DNA of 64,000 nt from Rhypophila decipiens (GCA_033297075.1 MU858068.1:248001-312000), one strand, 5' to 3'. Numbered from the stretch's first letter, positions 1 through 11,671 are shown. The notes: generated by a model from the sequence alone, not told the origin. Translations and numbers: made by a program.

Positions 1-337
1 GGAGCCCCAAATACAGAGGAGATGATCGCTAACGAAAGGCACCGAGCATAGTACGTAAGTTTGGTCTTAGGAACACCTATCTAAATGCTAGATCTGATAT
101 ATGATGGCCGATGTATGCTGACATTCAGGGTCTCTTCTGACGCTATAGAAAGTACGTTCAATCCCTCTTGCACTCTCCAAGACCATGACTGCCTACTAGT
201 ATCAGGGAGAAGTTTTTGTTGCTAACTATGGCTATGTTCTGCTCGTTATAGCACGCTGTAAGTTTCCACTTATTGCCAGAATGGCTGTCGTACAATCCAT
301 ATGCAAATAGGTAGTAGTACCTGAGTACTGATAACCG
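1..337. other. left-edge intergenic stretch
   Basis: No supported gene. Upstream of the HET gene, whose true first exon may lie here or beyond the left edge. No in-frame ATG joins directly to the HET reading frame. Confidence 0.4.
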
Positions 338-2503
338 GTGCAGCGCTTGGACACAACCTGGGAGTATGCTGTCGAGAACGATTTCGCCATCCAGTTTTTA
401 GCAGCCAGCAAGGACAATCGAGTTGCGCCCATCTCACCTGGAAGGTGCGAAGTGAGAAAATGCCCTGACTGCCCCCGCCTGAGTCGAGTAGCTCGGTCAA
501 AGTCGGGGTCTTCACGGGCTTTTACACTGGAAGGAGGGTTGGCCAATGGTCGGGAAAACGGGGGAAGGAACGGTGCCGGCTGCCCATCCCGCAGCCTAGT
601 TTTCCGGGCGTGCTCCTCCTTCCTCCAAGATACGAATCGAAAGCCTCAAACAATCGAAATACATCGCAACGGATCCAATCTCTTTCTCCGGGGGTACTCT
701 GCCCCAGTCTTGTCACTGCGGCGATGGACCGACGATTTCAACCGTCTCAATCTCAACTCTTTGAAGTGCGTTGATATCCAGATCGGACCCCCAGGTCTTG
801 TTCGGGACCCCAGAGATCCCGCCTACTTCGAGCTTCTTTCCAGCTGGCTCCGAGATTGCGACCAAGATCACCAACAATGCCGGCTCGCCGCCGCTCCTCG
901 TCATTCCGATCGGCCTTTTCTTCCCACCAGACTCCTAGATGTCGGCTGGTCGCATTCCAAGATTAGACTCTGCGAGACGAAGTCCTTGAAATTCGGTCAA
1001 CCAAACCAAGACATGCGATATGTCGCACTTTCGCACCCCTGGGGCGATGGCAAGACACACAACCATTTTTGCACAACCCATGCAAATCTTGGACAACGGG
1101 TAAGGGCCGGAGTTCGAGTCCAGGACTTTCCCGATACCTTGAAGGATGCTATCTACGTTGCTCGGGGGCTCAAGATTCCCTACCTCTGGATTGACAGCCT
1201 CTGCATCATCCAAGGGAGTGACGGCGACTTCGAGTCCGAAGCCAAGCGCATGGAGATGGTGTACAGCATGGCTTACTTGGTCATTGCCGCGAGCCGAGCA
1301 ACAGGAACGTCGGACGGATTTCTATCGCCGCGACCCCGACGACAGTACACTGCTCTTCCTCCTCGATCTCAACGCGGGACAGACACGAGTGTCGGCGGAG
1401 CACCACGAGAAGAAGACGGTACCATCTACCTCTGCGAGGCCATCGACGACTTCCAAAAGGATGTCATCAACGGCGCTCTCAACAAGCGAGGTTGGGTCCT
1501 ACAAGAGCGCGTTCTTGCACGACGGACCATCTACTTTACCCAAAACCAAACCTACTTTGAATGTGGAGCCGGCGTCCACTGTGAGACCTTGACCAGAATG
1601 ACCAACAACCAGGCCTCTTTCCTTGGTGACCCAAACTTCCCAACTATTGCCATGAAGTCGACCAAGGGCGCCAAAATACGTTTATGCCAGCTCCTTTACG
1701 AGACCTACTCAGCACTGCAGTTTACCAAGCCGCAGGACCGCTCCATTGCTATTGCAGGTCTAGAGCAGCGACTGGTCAGAGCTTACGACACTGATGGGGC
1801 GTATGGGGTTCTAGATGGCGGTCCTTCCTTCTTTGGTCGGACCTTGCTCTGGATGCGCAATGCCCGAGTCCAGGACGCTATGCATCCAATAAATTTCGAC
1901 GTGGCATCCTATATGTACTACAGAGTACCGAGCTGGTCGTGGATGGCTTGTGAGGGTGTCATTTCTTACATGGACTTGCCTTTCTCGACAGTCGAGTGGC
2001 GCTATGTCGAAGAGGGCGTCGTCGCGCCTTGGACGGTCTTTAGTGACATAAATGACTCGGAGCATCTGAGCTCAGATCCCGTCGGGGCTACTACCACCAT
2101 ATTGACCCGGTCTTCTACTCGTGGCAGCGCAGTCTGGCATACTGGGCGGACGGAGTGGAAAAGTGGACGAGACGGCCCTGCTTTGAAGGCTAGAGCGAGG
2201 AAATTGAATCTGCCAGGACTCGAGGCAAAGGAAGAACGTGAGAAGATTATCTATGATGCTGGACACAGACCAGAGGCGGCGGAGATGAAGTGTGTCATCA
2301 TTGGGAGGAAAAAAAGAGTCGGGACTGATCACCAGGTTCTTGATGCCGATACTATCAGTACTATCGATCACTATGTCCTGGTAGTGGCCCACAAAAGGGA
2401 TTCGGACTTGCATGCGGATGAGTACGTGAGGGTTGGTGTTGGGTCCATTCCTGGATCATGGATTGATCAAGTTGGTCAAGGCGAGAACATTACTATCGTT
2501 TGA
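338..2503 (+). CDS. HET-domain (heterokaryon incompatibility) protein, 5' end unresolved
   Basis: The HET domain (PF06985) is seen directly. It opens with RYVALSHPWG near base 1015, continues through LKDAIYVARGLKIPYLWIDS and the LCIIQ block, and then the Y-S-M-A-Y-L-V-I-A-A-S segment. A later GWVLQERVLARR block is also typical. Upstream, an S-W-L-x-x-C-x-x-D-H-x-x-C motif is the usual pre-domain segment. Known HET proteins trigger cell death on non-self fusion in filamentous ascomycetes; here that role is inferred from family only. The frame is open from 338, but its first codon is GTG, and the first in-frame ATG is at 1013, right at the start of the domain. A short upstream exon, a start left of the window, or a 5'-truncated copy are all possible. 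The C-terminal third is unassigned. Confidence 0.85.
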   Translation: MQRLDTTWEYAVENDFAIQFLAASKDNRVAPISPGRCEVRKCPDCPRLSRVARSKSGSSRAFTLEGGLANGRENGGRNGAGCPSRSLVFRACSSFLQDTNRKPQTIEIHRNGSNLFLRGYSAPVLSLRRWTDDFNRLNLNSLKCVDIQIGPPGLVRDPRDPAYFELLSSWLRDCDQDHQQCRLAAAPRHSDRPFLPTRLLDVGWSHSKIRLCETKSLKFGQPNQDMRYVALSHPWGDGKTHNHFCTTHANLGQRVRAGVRVQDFPDTLKDAIYVARGLKIPYLWIDSLCIIQGSDGDFESEAKRMEMVYSMAYLVIAASRATGTSDGFLSPRPRRQYTALPPRSQRGTDTSVGGAPREEDGTIYLCEAIDDFQKDVINGALNKRGWVLQERVLARRTIYFTQNQTYFECGAGVHCETLTRMTNNQASFLGDPNFPTIAMKSTKGAKIRLCQLLYETYSALQFTKPQDRSIAIAGLEQRLVRAYDTDGAYGVLDGGPSFFGRTLLWMRNARVQDAMHPINFDVASYMYYRVPSWSWMACEGVISYMDLPFSTVEWRYVEEGVVAPWTVFSDINDSEHLSSDPVGATTTILTRSSTRGSAVWHTGRTEWKSGRDGPALKARARKLNLPGLEAKEEREKIIYDAGHRPEAAEMKCVIIGRKKRVGTDHQVLDADTISTIDHYVLVVAHKRDSDLHADEYVRVGVGSIPGSWIDQVGQGENITIV

Positions 2504-2780
2504 GCATACGGGATTTTCATGTCCCTTTCCCTTTTTCCACTTGATGATATGCATAGGACAGATTGTCTCTGAAACTGCGGCGAAGACGAAGAACTAGATG
2601 CTTTTTGTTTCATAAACCATTACATTTTTTATACCTTGGACCCAGCATCATCATGTTCCCATCTCAAATCCTTTTTGACCATGATTCCTTGCAAAGGCAG
2701 ATCCAATCCCGACTTTGTTCCATCGCCCCCTTCATACCAAGGATCTGCCGTTGTAGAAATCTCGACTTTTCTGTCCACCA

Positions 2781-4063
2781 TTATATGCCGGCAGCATTGC
2801 TTTGTCCGTGCCCGGCCCCTTTTCTCTGGTCAGACGGCAGATAATCCACTGTGCCGAGATCATGGCCGAAATCGTCATTGTCATGTAACCTGTCAAAGGA
2901 CCCCTGACCAGCACCAACACCACTGGCAGTGCCGCCGATAGTATCTGAACTTGAAAGGGGCTTGTTCTTTCCGAGTCGGTTGTTACTTGCGCCTCTGTTG
3001 CTATTTTGGTTGGCATAGTATCCGTGTGTGTTGGAGCGGATGCTGCCTGTCTTGAGGGGATCGCCGTATCGGAGTTGACGGTAGACCGGGACGAGTGTCG
3101 GCAGACAGGCACCGATGATGGCGACGTAGACTTCTATCACTGTTGCGGTTCCCGAGGTGGATGTTTGTTCTTTATGAGAGAGATTAAGTGTTAGTTTAGG
3201 GCCGAACGCGAAGGAGATGAGTTGAGACATAATTTACTGGTGAAATTGGTTACTCCCTCGCGGTAGATGATTCCTTTGAGGATGGTTCGAGTGAGGCTCG
3301 CTGCGCAGGCTCTGTTTCAAGACAGATGTAATTAGCATCTAGCAGTGGCCGAGAGAGAACCGAAAAAAACTTACATGCCGCCCAGCAAAAACACAGATGC
3401 AATACCAATCTTTTTGTTCCTCGATGTGTGCAGCATGGCAATCTCTCGGATGGGCAACATGAGAATAGCCAGGTCAATGACGGTATTGACCGATGAATTG
3501 GCCAGGAAGAACAGGACTATGTCGATGCACTGCGTCGTGGGCAGCTCCTTGAGCTCAATGTACCAAAAGGCCTGAAGAGGCCGGCACTGAAGCATCACTA
3601 CAATCTCGACCGCTACAGTCCAGGCTATCGACATCCCGCCGAGGACGTAGCAGCCTAGCTTGACTGTCCGGGTGGGAAAGATTCGATGGTAAAAAGCTAG
3701 CACGGAGAGCTTGACGGTTGTGCAGCTCAGTCCGTACATTATTTCGCTGGCGAAGAAGGACTTGAAGAGAATGACGATGTTCTCGGGGTCTTCGGCCATT
3801 ACGAGGCGGATGTCGCGGCCTATTCCACCTCGTATGACAGAGACGGCGCTCGATATGAAGAGGCCGTGGTGGAAGATTAGGCCGAGCAGGGCGAGGTAGT
3901 CGTCGAGCTGCCATGCGGTGCGGATTAGTCGTTTGGAGAAGAAGCGAAGGGCGACGGCTATTGTGGCGAGGGCTAAGAGGATGGAGGAGCTGATTGTCAT
4001 GGGGACTATGTCGTTGGAGTAGTCGAGCGGTGGCTCGACCGCCTTCGAGGCAGGAGAAGTCAT
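2781..4063 (-). CDS. fungal rhodopsin-like integral membrane protein
   Basis: Three exons on minus: 4063-3375, 3311-3238 and 3169-2781, with introns of 63 and 68 nt. The first donor is GTAAGT and the second acceptor AAAG. The spliced frame is continuous and gives 383 aa. Several hydrophobic helices are separated by the family hallmarks: W-Q-L-D-D-Y-L-A-L-L after TM2, K-L-S-V-L-A-F-Y-x-R-I-F, and a late I-I-G-A-C-L-P-T-L-V-P block before a polar serine/glycine-rich tail. This matches the large fungal family named rhodopsin-like (PF20684) and related to the PTH11/CFEM receptor group. No CFEM cysteine domain is present. Ligand and role are unknown. The gene is convergent with the HET gene; the stop codons are about 280 nt apart. 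Confidence 0.85.
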
Positions 4064-5427
4064 CTTGAGGATGAGGCACCAGGCCAGAATACAAGCCTCG
4101 GGAAAGTTCGAAGACTTGTTAAGAGTGGAAAGAAAGAAGTGTCTGACATCCCGGTGCTTTCTTGGACTAATACAACCCCTGGCAGGCCCTGATAGTTATA
4201 TCCACGGCAGATAGAGTAACATTTTGCGCTCAACAACTTACTATGCGATCCAGGCACTATCTGCGCCGCAATGGCCGCATGTATGATCAGCCCTGAAGGA
4301 TCCAAGATTCCATATGTTCCTTGCAGGACGGGAAGTAGGCACTTATGCGCAAAGCAACCAAACTCTCATCGAGACCTGTTACTACTGATGATTAACTATG
4401 AGCAGATAATTAATGAGAGCAAAAACAGTCCATCGTTGACGCCAGAGATGATGCATCGTCTTATTTTCAACTTGGTCTTTTTCCGTATCACGCTATTGCC
4501 TGCACAAGCAGTGATGATGAGGAATCCCATCATCCTTCAAGCCAATAACGGAGGATTATCTCTGTTGGGATCTTGAGTATGCGTGTATCCTGACGACAAT
4601 CCCGTTTACATGCATATCGACAACACCCTCTTTGTCTTTGGCCCCTATTTACCTCGTCTCGTGCATCAGATCTCGGGGATATGAAACTTCTTGGAGAAAA
4701 AGAATCCAGACTTCATGTATCATGTCGATTGTCCAAGTCGTGAAGATGAAGCCAAAGGCGCAGTTGAAGTGATTTCTAAACAATGTCTAGAAAGCAGTTC
4801 ATAACTTTATATTTGTGTTATCGTGAATACCATCTGATGTCTTGGCATGGTTGCACACCACTTCCATCGATGCTTGTCACTCGGGAATTGACTCGATTTT
4901 ATCCAACCCCGAGCCAACTTCCCCAAGTTTACTTGGCGTGGGTGACACTACCAAACCGTGCCAGACACCCGATTGGTAGACCTCAGTTCGGTTCGAGAAA
5001 CATTACCCGGGGCTAGTTTCACAAGGCAACGCTAATTTGGACAGTTTACACCTCGATGGGCTACCGGTGATACTAAACACGGGTTGGGGCCACAGGGCCG
5101 GAAGCCACGATGGCAAGCCGGTCAGTTAGACCCCTCGCTAGTCTGTCTCTGTGCTCTGCTCGGGCCATCCAAGCACTTAAATAGAAAATGGAATGAGCCT
5201 TTACTTTCCCCGGACGCCTCTACTATTGCTACCTTCTTTTTCTCTTCTCTTTTGTTTCAACGTCGATTCTTCTTCTTTTCTTCTTCCATCCACAAACACT
5301 GCAGTCAATACCCACATCAACACCTGCCGTGCCTCACCTGTGGCACATTGGCACATAACCAACAATCTTTGCACCGCTCTCATATCTCATTTGTGTTCCA
5401 CGGTCAAATCTCTGGAAACCTGCCGCC
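4064..5427. other. intergenic region between divergent genes
   Basis: Divergent promoters of the rhodopsin-like gene (minus) and the esterase (plus). The last 200 bases before the esterase ATG are pyrimidine-rich (TCTTCT runs around 5220-5300), typical of a fungal 5' UTR or promoter. A TTAAATAG box lies at 5177-5184. No gene is seen. Confidence 0.5.
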
Positions 5428-6564
5428 ATGGCCAATCCCACGGCCCCAAGACACCCAATTCTCTCCTACCAGCCCCTGAGGCTCGTCTTCCAGCTCGCCT
5501 ACGTGGGTTCAATCTTTGCTCGTCTCCCAGTCTGGCTGGCCATTTCCTTCGTCCCTCCTCTCAGGCCGCATCCGAAATGGAACGCCAAACAGACCCTGCT
5601 TGCCCGTGTCGCCCACGCCTTGGTCGACATGAAATCCTACATTGGTATCTCGGACCCCATCACCCTTGAGCCGGGTGCCGAGGGTGACCGGTTCCAAGTC
5701 ATCAAGCCGTTCTCGCCGGGATTCTACACAGGACCACTGTCCGCATCACCCAACGCCAAACCTGCTCCCGTGGGCGGCACGTGGTGTCCTAAGCGTCCTC
5801 GGACCAGCGGCCCTGCCGGTATTACAATGCTCTACCTCCACGGTGGCGCATTCATCCAAGGTGACGGGCGGGACGAGTACTGTGGCTTCCCTAACAAGAC
5901 CATGATCAAGCTCGGCGTTGCAGATGCCATCTTTTCCCTGCAATATCGTCTGTCGGGCTACGGCGGACAGAACCCATTCCCAGCGGCGTTGCAGGATGCG
6001 CTAACTGGATATCTGTATCTCCTTCGCACGGAGAATATCCCAGCCGACCAGATTGTCATCTGTGGTGACAGCGCGGGAGCCAACCTCGCCATTGCGCTGC
6101 TCCGGTACCTTGTCGAATACGGATCGAGTCTAGACATCCCCATGCCTCGATGCGTCACGCTCTTTTCACCCTGGGTGAACATGCTGCAGTTTGATTTCAG
6201 CAGCAGCAACTCGAAGCAGTGGAGCACGGATTTCTTGCCGAATGGGTTCCTCAAGTGGGGGGCAGAGACGTATACGTCTGGTGTGGTGAATCCGGAGAAG
6301 GACGGGTATGTCACGCCTTTGGGGAATCCGTTTGCGACGACGGTGCCCATGTTTGTGAATGTGGGCACGGCCGAGATTTTTGTCGAGGCGATCAGGGAGT
6401 GGGTGGGTGAGATGAAGAAGGTTGACCAGCGGAATCGGGTCGAGTTCAAGGAGGAGGAAGCTGCGCCGCATGATACGTTTTTGGTTGCTGATAAGCTGGG
6501 ATTTGAGGAGAGTGCCGAGGATGTTCTTAGGGCTACCGCGGAGTTTGTCCAGCGCTGTGGGTGA
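5428..6564 (+). CDS. alpha/beta-hydrolase, HSL/esterase type (Abhydrolase_3)
   Basis: Intronless, 378 aa, starting in a good context (GCCATGGCC). The oxyanion-hole motif HGGAF is near residue 140. The nucleophile elbow is G-D-S-A-G-A-N-L. The acidic residue is likely the Glu in GTAEIF, and the catalytic His is in A-P-H-D-T-F near residue 350. These make a complete Ser-Glu/Asp-His triad of the hormone-sensitive-lipase class. A hydrophobic stretch at about residues 18-45 (LVFQLAYVGSIFARLPVWLA) suggests membrane attachment rather than secretion. Substrate is unknown; carboxylester hydrolysis is a family-level inference. It sits alone, convergent with the next minus-strand gene. Confidence 0.9.
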   Translation: MANPTAPRHPILSYQPLRLVFQLAYVGSIFARLPVWLAISFVPPLRPHPKWNAKQTLLARVAHALVDMKSYIGISDPITLEPGAEGDRFQVIKPFSPGFYTGPLSASPNAKPAPVGGTWCPKRPRTSGPAGITMLYLHGGAFIQGDGRDEYCGFPNKTMIKLGVADAIFSLQYRLSGYGGQNPFPAALQDALTGYLYLLRTENIPADQIVICGDSAGANLAIALLRYLVEYGSSLDIPMPRCVTLFSPWVNMLQFDFSSSNSKQWSTDFLPNGFLKWGAETYTSGVVNPEKDGYVTPLGNPFATTVPMFVNVGTAEIFVEAIREWVGEMKKVDQRNRVEFKEEEAAPHDTFLVADKLGFEESAEDVLRATAEFVQRCG

Positions 6565-6778
6565 ATGTTCATGTTCGAAGACGAGACGTGACTTGCGGCT
6601 TGGTTATTTCTGAGCATAATATCAATGTGTATTATTTGGAATAATTTCCTGGCGTTGATCTTTTTGTATGGAATAATATGTCATCACTAATCAAATTTCA
6701 CAACTACATCAGTAGAATCACGATATTCTTCAGTCGAATTCGAATACATACGGTGACCCAGCGTGCCAAAACTGCGCA

Positions 6779-7842
6779 TCAAAGATACCACCAGACCCCC
6801 GAGGCTAGGCCCACGATCAAGACCGTTAACCGGTCCAGAGACTTGCTCCTTACTCCCAAACTCCCAGCACCAGCATCAATAGTCCCTGTGCCGTTTGCAA
6901 ACCCAATAACCGGCACCCAAGCAGGCTTCTCATCGCGCGTCCCGACCAAAATATCCGACCTGGCAGCATCGATAGTCCCCAGGAACTCTACCCGGACCTT
7001 GCCAAACAATCGGTAAGTCCTGGGATCACCATTGTCCAGGACATCATTCCCGGGATCGGTGTTCGCCTGGTAATACCCCTCGTACAGGAACGAGGCACTC
7101 GAGTTGTCGAATATCACCCGAAAGGTTGGATCCACGAGCCCCGGTCTAGAACCATCCCGTTGTGTGTCGTTCAGTGTGAGGAACGATGCTCCCCACCAGG
7201 TGTCCTGAAAGGGGTTGTCGCACGTAGACATGTTGAGCTGTAGGCCAGCGATAAAGATGTCGAGGTAGCTTGGTGGGCGGCGTCTTGGCTTGCCAGAGAA
7301 GCTGAAACGGGTGTCCATGCTGTTTGCTTGCTTGCGGGACTCGTCGAGGGTCAATTCCCATGTTCCACCTAGATGTTCATATTTTGTAGCACCTTTGGGA
7401 GGGGCGACAGACTCGAGGTACCACTCGAGGGGTTGTATGATGGGTTATACATGGGGCCCGTAGGGAGGTCTGCGCCGGGAAGCCAGGATTTGAGGGAGAA
7501 CATGACAGGATTGGACCCTTCGTGTTCGGGGTCGGGTCGGTTGATGGACACGAGCGAGTCGAAGGAGAAGCTGGCCGTCTTGTTGGCAAAGGCCTCACAG
7601 ACATCTCCTCTGGGCTCGTCATCATCTTCGGTCTTGTCGTCACTCCGGAGAGGGCTGAAGTGGAAGGTTGTCGTGCCGTTGTAGTAGGACCCTACCCAGC
7701 CGTAGAGCCAGTATGCGAGGTCTGTGACATTTTCGGGGCGTAAAGTGAGCGTGGGATCTGGGTCAAAGCTGCGATCTATGGCGGCGAGGCATGTTGCTGG
7801 CGAGAGGAGGAGGACGAGCCCCAGATTGGCTACTAGTTTCAT
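6779..7842 (-). CDS. secreted, probably GPI-anchored protein of unknown function, broken by one -1 frameshift
   Basis: Translation from the ATG at 7842 starts with a signal peptide (MKLVANLGLVLLLSPATCLA) and is rich in N-glycosylation sequons. The frame runs to a TAG at about 7369. A second frame on the same strand continues the protein to 6779 and ends in a hydrophobic tail (LTVLIVGLASGVWWYL), as in a GPI-anchor signal. The overlap shows that the shift lies at the G-run 7429-7432 (a C-run on the coding strand): one extra C there joins MYNPSYNP to LEWYLESVAPPKG without a stop and gives about 354 aa. No GT...AG intron of usable length fits. It is either a sequence error or a recent inactivation. 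No domain recognised. Confidence 0.65.
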
Positions 7843-9004
7843 GACTTGCGAGTCGATCAAGGGACAGGAGACAACGACTCGCTGGATTATACACAATCGG
7901 GTGGCTTGATATTGGACTATTTAGATACGGATATACGTCGACATGTCAACAAAACGCCACATCATGGGAATCTACTATTCATGAATCTGTAAAGTCGGAG
8001 AGATCTTGAGCCGCTCTGACTGGAGACGTTCTTGGCACTGAACCGCACCGCTTCACCCCTGCTCATTGATCGCGCGAAGGATTGAGATTCGTCTCTGTCA
8101 ATCTTGGCTTTGAGCCGTTGGACACCTGTCATTGTATTCATCATGTGATGACGCGAAATTCTGTCAAGGTCGATATCACCAGTCTGAATTGGTATAGAGG
8201 GTGGAATAACCCGTATTTGCGTGTATGAAGACGCGTGAGTGTCATGGTTACTGAACTGGCATTGAAGCTGGACAATAAATGGGTTCTCACGAATCTCATC
8301 CGCACCGAAGTTCTCGTGATATGACAGGCTACGGTCAAATAACATATGGTAAATGAGAGTCGATAGATTCCCAGTCATTGTGAGGTTCAGGAGTCAGAAA
8401 CAAAGAGCTAGAATTTGCAATTATGTACGGGGTACATGTAGGTGGTTATGAGCTGAATGCTAGAATAATGAAGACGGAGGATTCATTTCGAATTTTCGAT
8501 GCTTCCTCATTCTTTTGCTTTGCCAAGACCGAGCGATGTCGTGCCTTCAGGGGCCCACTTCCAGGCACAGTCGAGAACGTGGCCTCTTTGCGCGGTGCAC
8601 CCGTTAACCCGCCACGCTCAAAGCCGCCACTCCATCCCGTCTTCGGTTTTTAGTAGCACTGTCGTCTTGCCTCTCAGCGCCTTTTTGAGGCGGGAACTCC
8701 CCTGTAAAGTCGGATCAATAACGAAGCCGGTACCAGGAACCTGCAACACAACCCCCCAAAGGTGGAGCCGGTTTGTGCCATTCAGCCCTTGGTGTTGCGA
8801 CCTACCATTTGGGTCCAAGGTCTTCGGGACCCGAAAATTAAAATCTGTCACTGTCGCAATTCCCGTTTCTCTCCCACAACCAAATCCACCACCTCACGAC
8901 TAAGAGACCACATCGTAGCCAACATCGACGCCTCTGGGTCTTGACTTGAACATCTCCAAAATACATTCTCGTCACACGTTTGCGACTCCGATAATATCCT
9001 CACA
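7843..9004. other. intergenic region
   Basis: Divergent promoter region between the GPI-type gene and PHO88. Open frames exist (for example minus 8378-7962), but they show no domain, no plausible splice structure and no clear codon bias. No gene called. Confidence 0.45.
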
Positions 9005-9748
9005 ATGGCCGGCCTCAGTCCCCAGATGTAAGGACACGCCGCCTCAATCCCCTCAACGCGCCCCGTCGCGGCCACGTAGCCATACGATGGAAGAAGAGAT
9101 GTGGACGCTGACAATGGTTTTCTAATAGCACCAACTTGGTCATCATCCTTGGTGTGATGCAAGTAGCCAAGAAGGTTCCCTTTGACGACCCGAACGTGCT
9201 CAATGGTTGCCGTGCTCTCTACGTCATCAGCAATATCATCATCCTGGGCATCTACCTCTACATCAAGAGCGCCATTGACAAGAAGAAGGGTATGAAATAT
9301 CACCTCCTGCCGTGTCTCTTGGTCTCGGAGCATGACTAACTTTTCAAATCCAGACATGACTACTCTCAAATACGTCGAGCCGGCGCCGATGGGTTCCTCG
9401 GAGGAGGGCAAGCTTGTCACCACCACGATCCACGCCTACGATGCCGGTCAGCTCAAGAACTTGATGCGCTCCCAGATGATGGGTGTCGCCATGATGGCGG
9501 TCATGCACATCTACTTCAAGTACACCAACCCTCTCCTTATCCAGAGCATCATCCCCCTCAAGGGCGCTCTCGAGCAGAACCTCACCAAGATCCACCTCTT
9601 TGGGAAACCTGCGGCTGGCGATCTCAAGCGCCCCTTCAAGCAGCCTGCCGGTTTGATGGCTGGTCTTCAGGGCGGCCCTGCGCAGAGCGACAAGAAGGCG
9701 GTCGAGGCTGCCGAGCGTGCTGGCCGTGGCGGTGCTAAGGAGGAGTAA
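9005..9748 (+). CDS. PHO88: Pho88/SND3 family ER membrane protein
   Basis: Three exons (9005-9027, 9129-9289, 9354-9748) give 192 aa, close to yeast Pho88 (188 aa). The tiny first exon encodes MAGLSPQ plus two bases, followed by a GTAAGG donor. The second intron starts GTATGA. Two hydrophobic segments are visible: N-L-V-I-I-L-G-V-M-Q near the N-terminus, with V-I-S-N-I-I-I-L-G-I-Y just after it, and M-M-G-V-A-M-M-A-V-M-H-I-Y-F in the middle. The family signature D-P-N-V-x-x-x-C-R-x-L-Y is clear. Yeast Pho88/Snd3 acts in SRP-independent targeting of proteins to the ER and was first linked to phosphate uptake. The basic, glycine-rich tail (R-A-G-R-G-G-A-K-E-E) is typical of the filamentous-fungal forms. 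Confidence 0.93.
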
Positions 9749-10349
9749 AGGGTCAATGGGATTTTGGACATGTTTTCGGCGGTCTTGGTTTCTCGGTGTG
9801 GAAGGCTGTATGGCGGGGGTTTATGTATTATGAACTGTCTTCATACTACCCAATAGAGTATTTGGTTTGGGTTTGAGGGCTTTTTTTTCTCTGTTCTGAT
9901 TTTGCATGAGCCCTGGAATTGCGCCAAGTTTTGCCAACTGCCGCATGCAATCGCGTTGGAGGTCAATACTGGGGCTAAAGAGCGTAAATAATACCACTTC
10001 TAATCATGGCCCAAATTATTCTTCCAACTTGCGTTCTGTTGAGTTGCTTAAGTCGGACTAAGCTGCTTTCAGGATTCAGTTTGAACACGATTTGACGCTC
10101 AAGTGAGCTTGAACAGCAGGGGTCGGGATGCCCGGTACCGCCCTTTGTCAGCATTCGGTGCCGTCATAGGTGCTCGGAGCTCGGAGCTCCTGTCGGCGCA
10201 TGACGGCGAGGCAACAAACTTTCAACTTGTAACAGAACATTCCCAAAACAGCCTCGATCGATTATCTGTGATTTAACCTGTAAGACGATATTTGGGATAC
10301 TTTTCTTAGAATCGACTGAACATCGACCGTGCCTTGAACAAGTCCACAA
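9749..10349. other. intergenic region
   Basis: PHO88 3' flank and RAD14 promoter. A short direct repeat GCTCGGAGCTCGGAGCTCC lies near 10172-10190. No gene seen. Confidence 0.5.
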
Positions 10350-11671
10350 ATGGAGAGGTCCTCAACTCCCCCGCCAAAACGAGCCGCCGCCACTTCTTCA
10401 CAACGGCCGCCTTCCCCTCCCACGCCAGATGCCACTCTTCGCATAGTACGTAGGACTCGCTGCGTTCTTATATCTCGCAGAATAATTGTCTGACTTGGTT
10501 CGTGTAATCCACAGGAAGAATCCCGTCTCCGCGCCAAAGCAATCCTTGATCAGCGTGAGGCAGAACAGCGACAAGCTGGTGTTCCTCCACTCCCACGATC
10601 CGCCTCGGGCTTCATAAACACAGACGACATCCAGCTTGCCGGGCCAGCGGGACGAAAACGTCCTTTTACATCAATATCGCGCGCCGAAGTACCTACCACC
10701 AACCGCGATGCCCGAACGACGCCGACAAAAGATGACAAGGGCAAGGCGGCAGAGGGGGACTTGCGCCCCCTCTCGCGCAAGTTTACCAAATTTGTCGATT
10801 ACAACTTTAGTTCCATGACGGATACCAAGGGCGGTTTTTTGAGCGCCGAGGATGATCCGTGGAATAAGAGCATGTCTGTTCAGTTGGGGAAGCCCGAGGC
10901 CGAGCAAAAACCTGCACACATGACGGCCGATGAGTGGGAACGGCTACAGACGATCAGGAATTTGAAAAGGCACAAGGCTGGACCTTACGAGCCGGGATTG
11001 AGTGTCTTGTCGGATGAGAAGACGAGGAAGAAGTGCAGAGAGTGCAGGAGTCTAGAGATTGACTTTGTCTGGGAGGAGACCTTTGGATGTGCTGTTTGCA
11101 GCAGGTGCAAGGAGAAGTATCCCGAGAAGTACAGCTTGCTTACAAAGACGGAGTGCAAGGATGATTATTTGTTGACAGATCGTGAGTGCCTACCACCTTT
11201 ACCTGCTGATTTTTGTCCATGATGTGCCTGATGCTCACACCATCGTCTTCAGCCGAACTCAAAGATGTTGAGCTCTTGCCGCACCTGTCCAAACCGAATC
11301 CGCACAAATCACACTGGCATGACATGATGCTGTTTTTACGATACCAAGTGGAGGAGTACGCTTTCAAGGAGAAATGGGGGTCTGCAGAGGCGTTGGATGC
11401 CGAGTTTGAGAGGCGCGAGGCTGAAAAAAAGAAGCGGAAAGAGGCCAAGTTCAAGGAAAAGTTGCTGGAGCTGAAGAAGAAGACGAGGACGGACGCTTAT
11501 CGCCGAGCTACGGGCAAGTTGGATGGAGGCAAGGCCACCAAGTTTGGGGATGCAGTGACAGGTCGGGAAAAACATGTTCATGAATGGGGTCAGCTTGTCG
11601 AGGACGAAGATGGCATGACGAAGAGGACTTGCACGACTTGTGGGATGGAGGTTGAGGAGATGGTGTTTTAG
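10350..11671 (+). CDS. RAD14: DNA damage recognition protein Rad14/XPA
   Basis: Three exons (10350-10445, 10515-11181, 11253-11671; donors GTACGT and GTGAGT) give 393 aa. A C4 zinc finger is seen around residues 205-231 (C-R-E-C ... C-A-V-C-S-R-C), preceded by K-T-R-K-K. It is followed by the XPA C-terminal DNA-binding domain with S-L-L-T-K-T-E-C-K-D-D-Y-L-L-T-D and PELKDVELLPHL, then P-H-K-S-H-W-H-D-M-M-L-F-L-R-Y-Q-V-E. A second Cys pair (T-C-T-T-C-G) near the C-terminus follows a lysine-rich helix. Rad14/XPA verifies lesions in nucleotide excision repair with RPA, TFIIH and Rad1-Rad10 in the nucleus. The proline-rich N-terminus is disordered. Confidence 0.95.

Noticed and set aside
7962..8378. 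138-aa minus open frame
   Set aside because: No domain, no codon bias, and no signal or splice structure; it sits in a promoter region.
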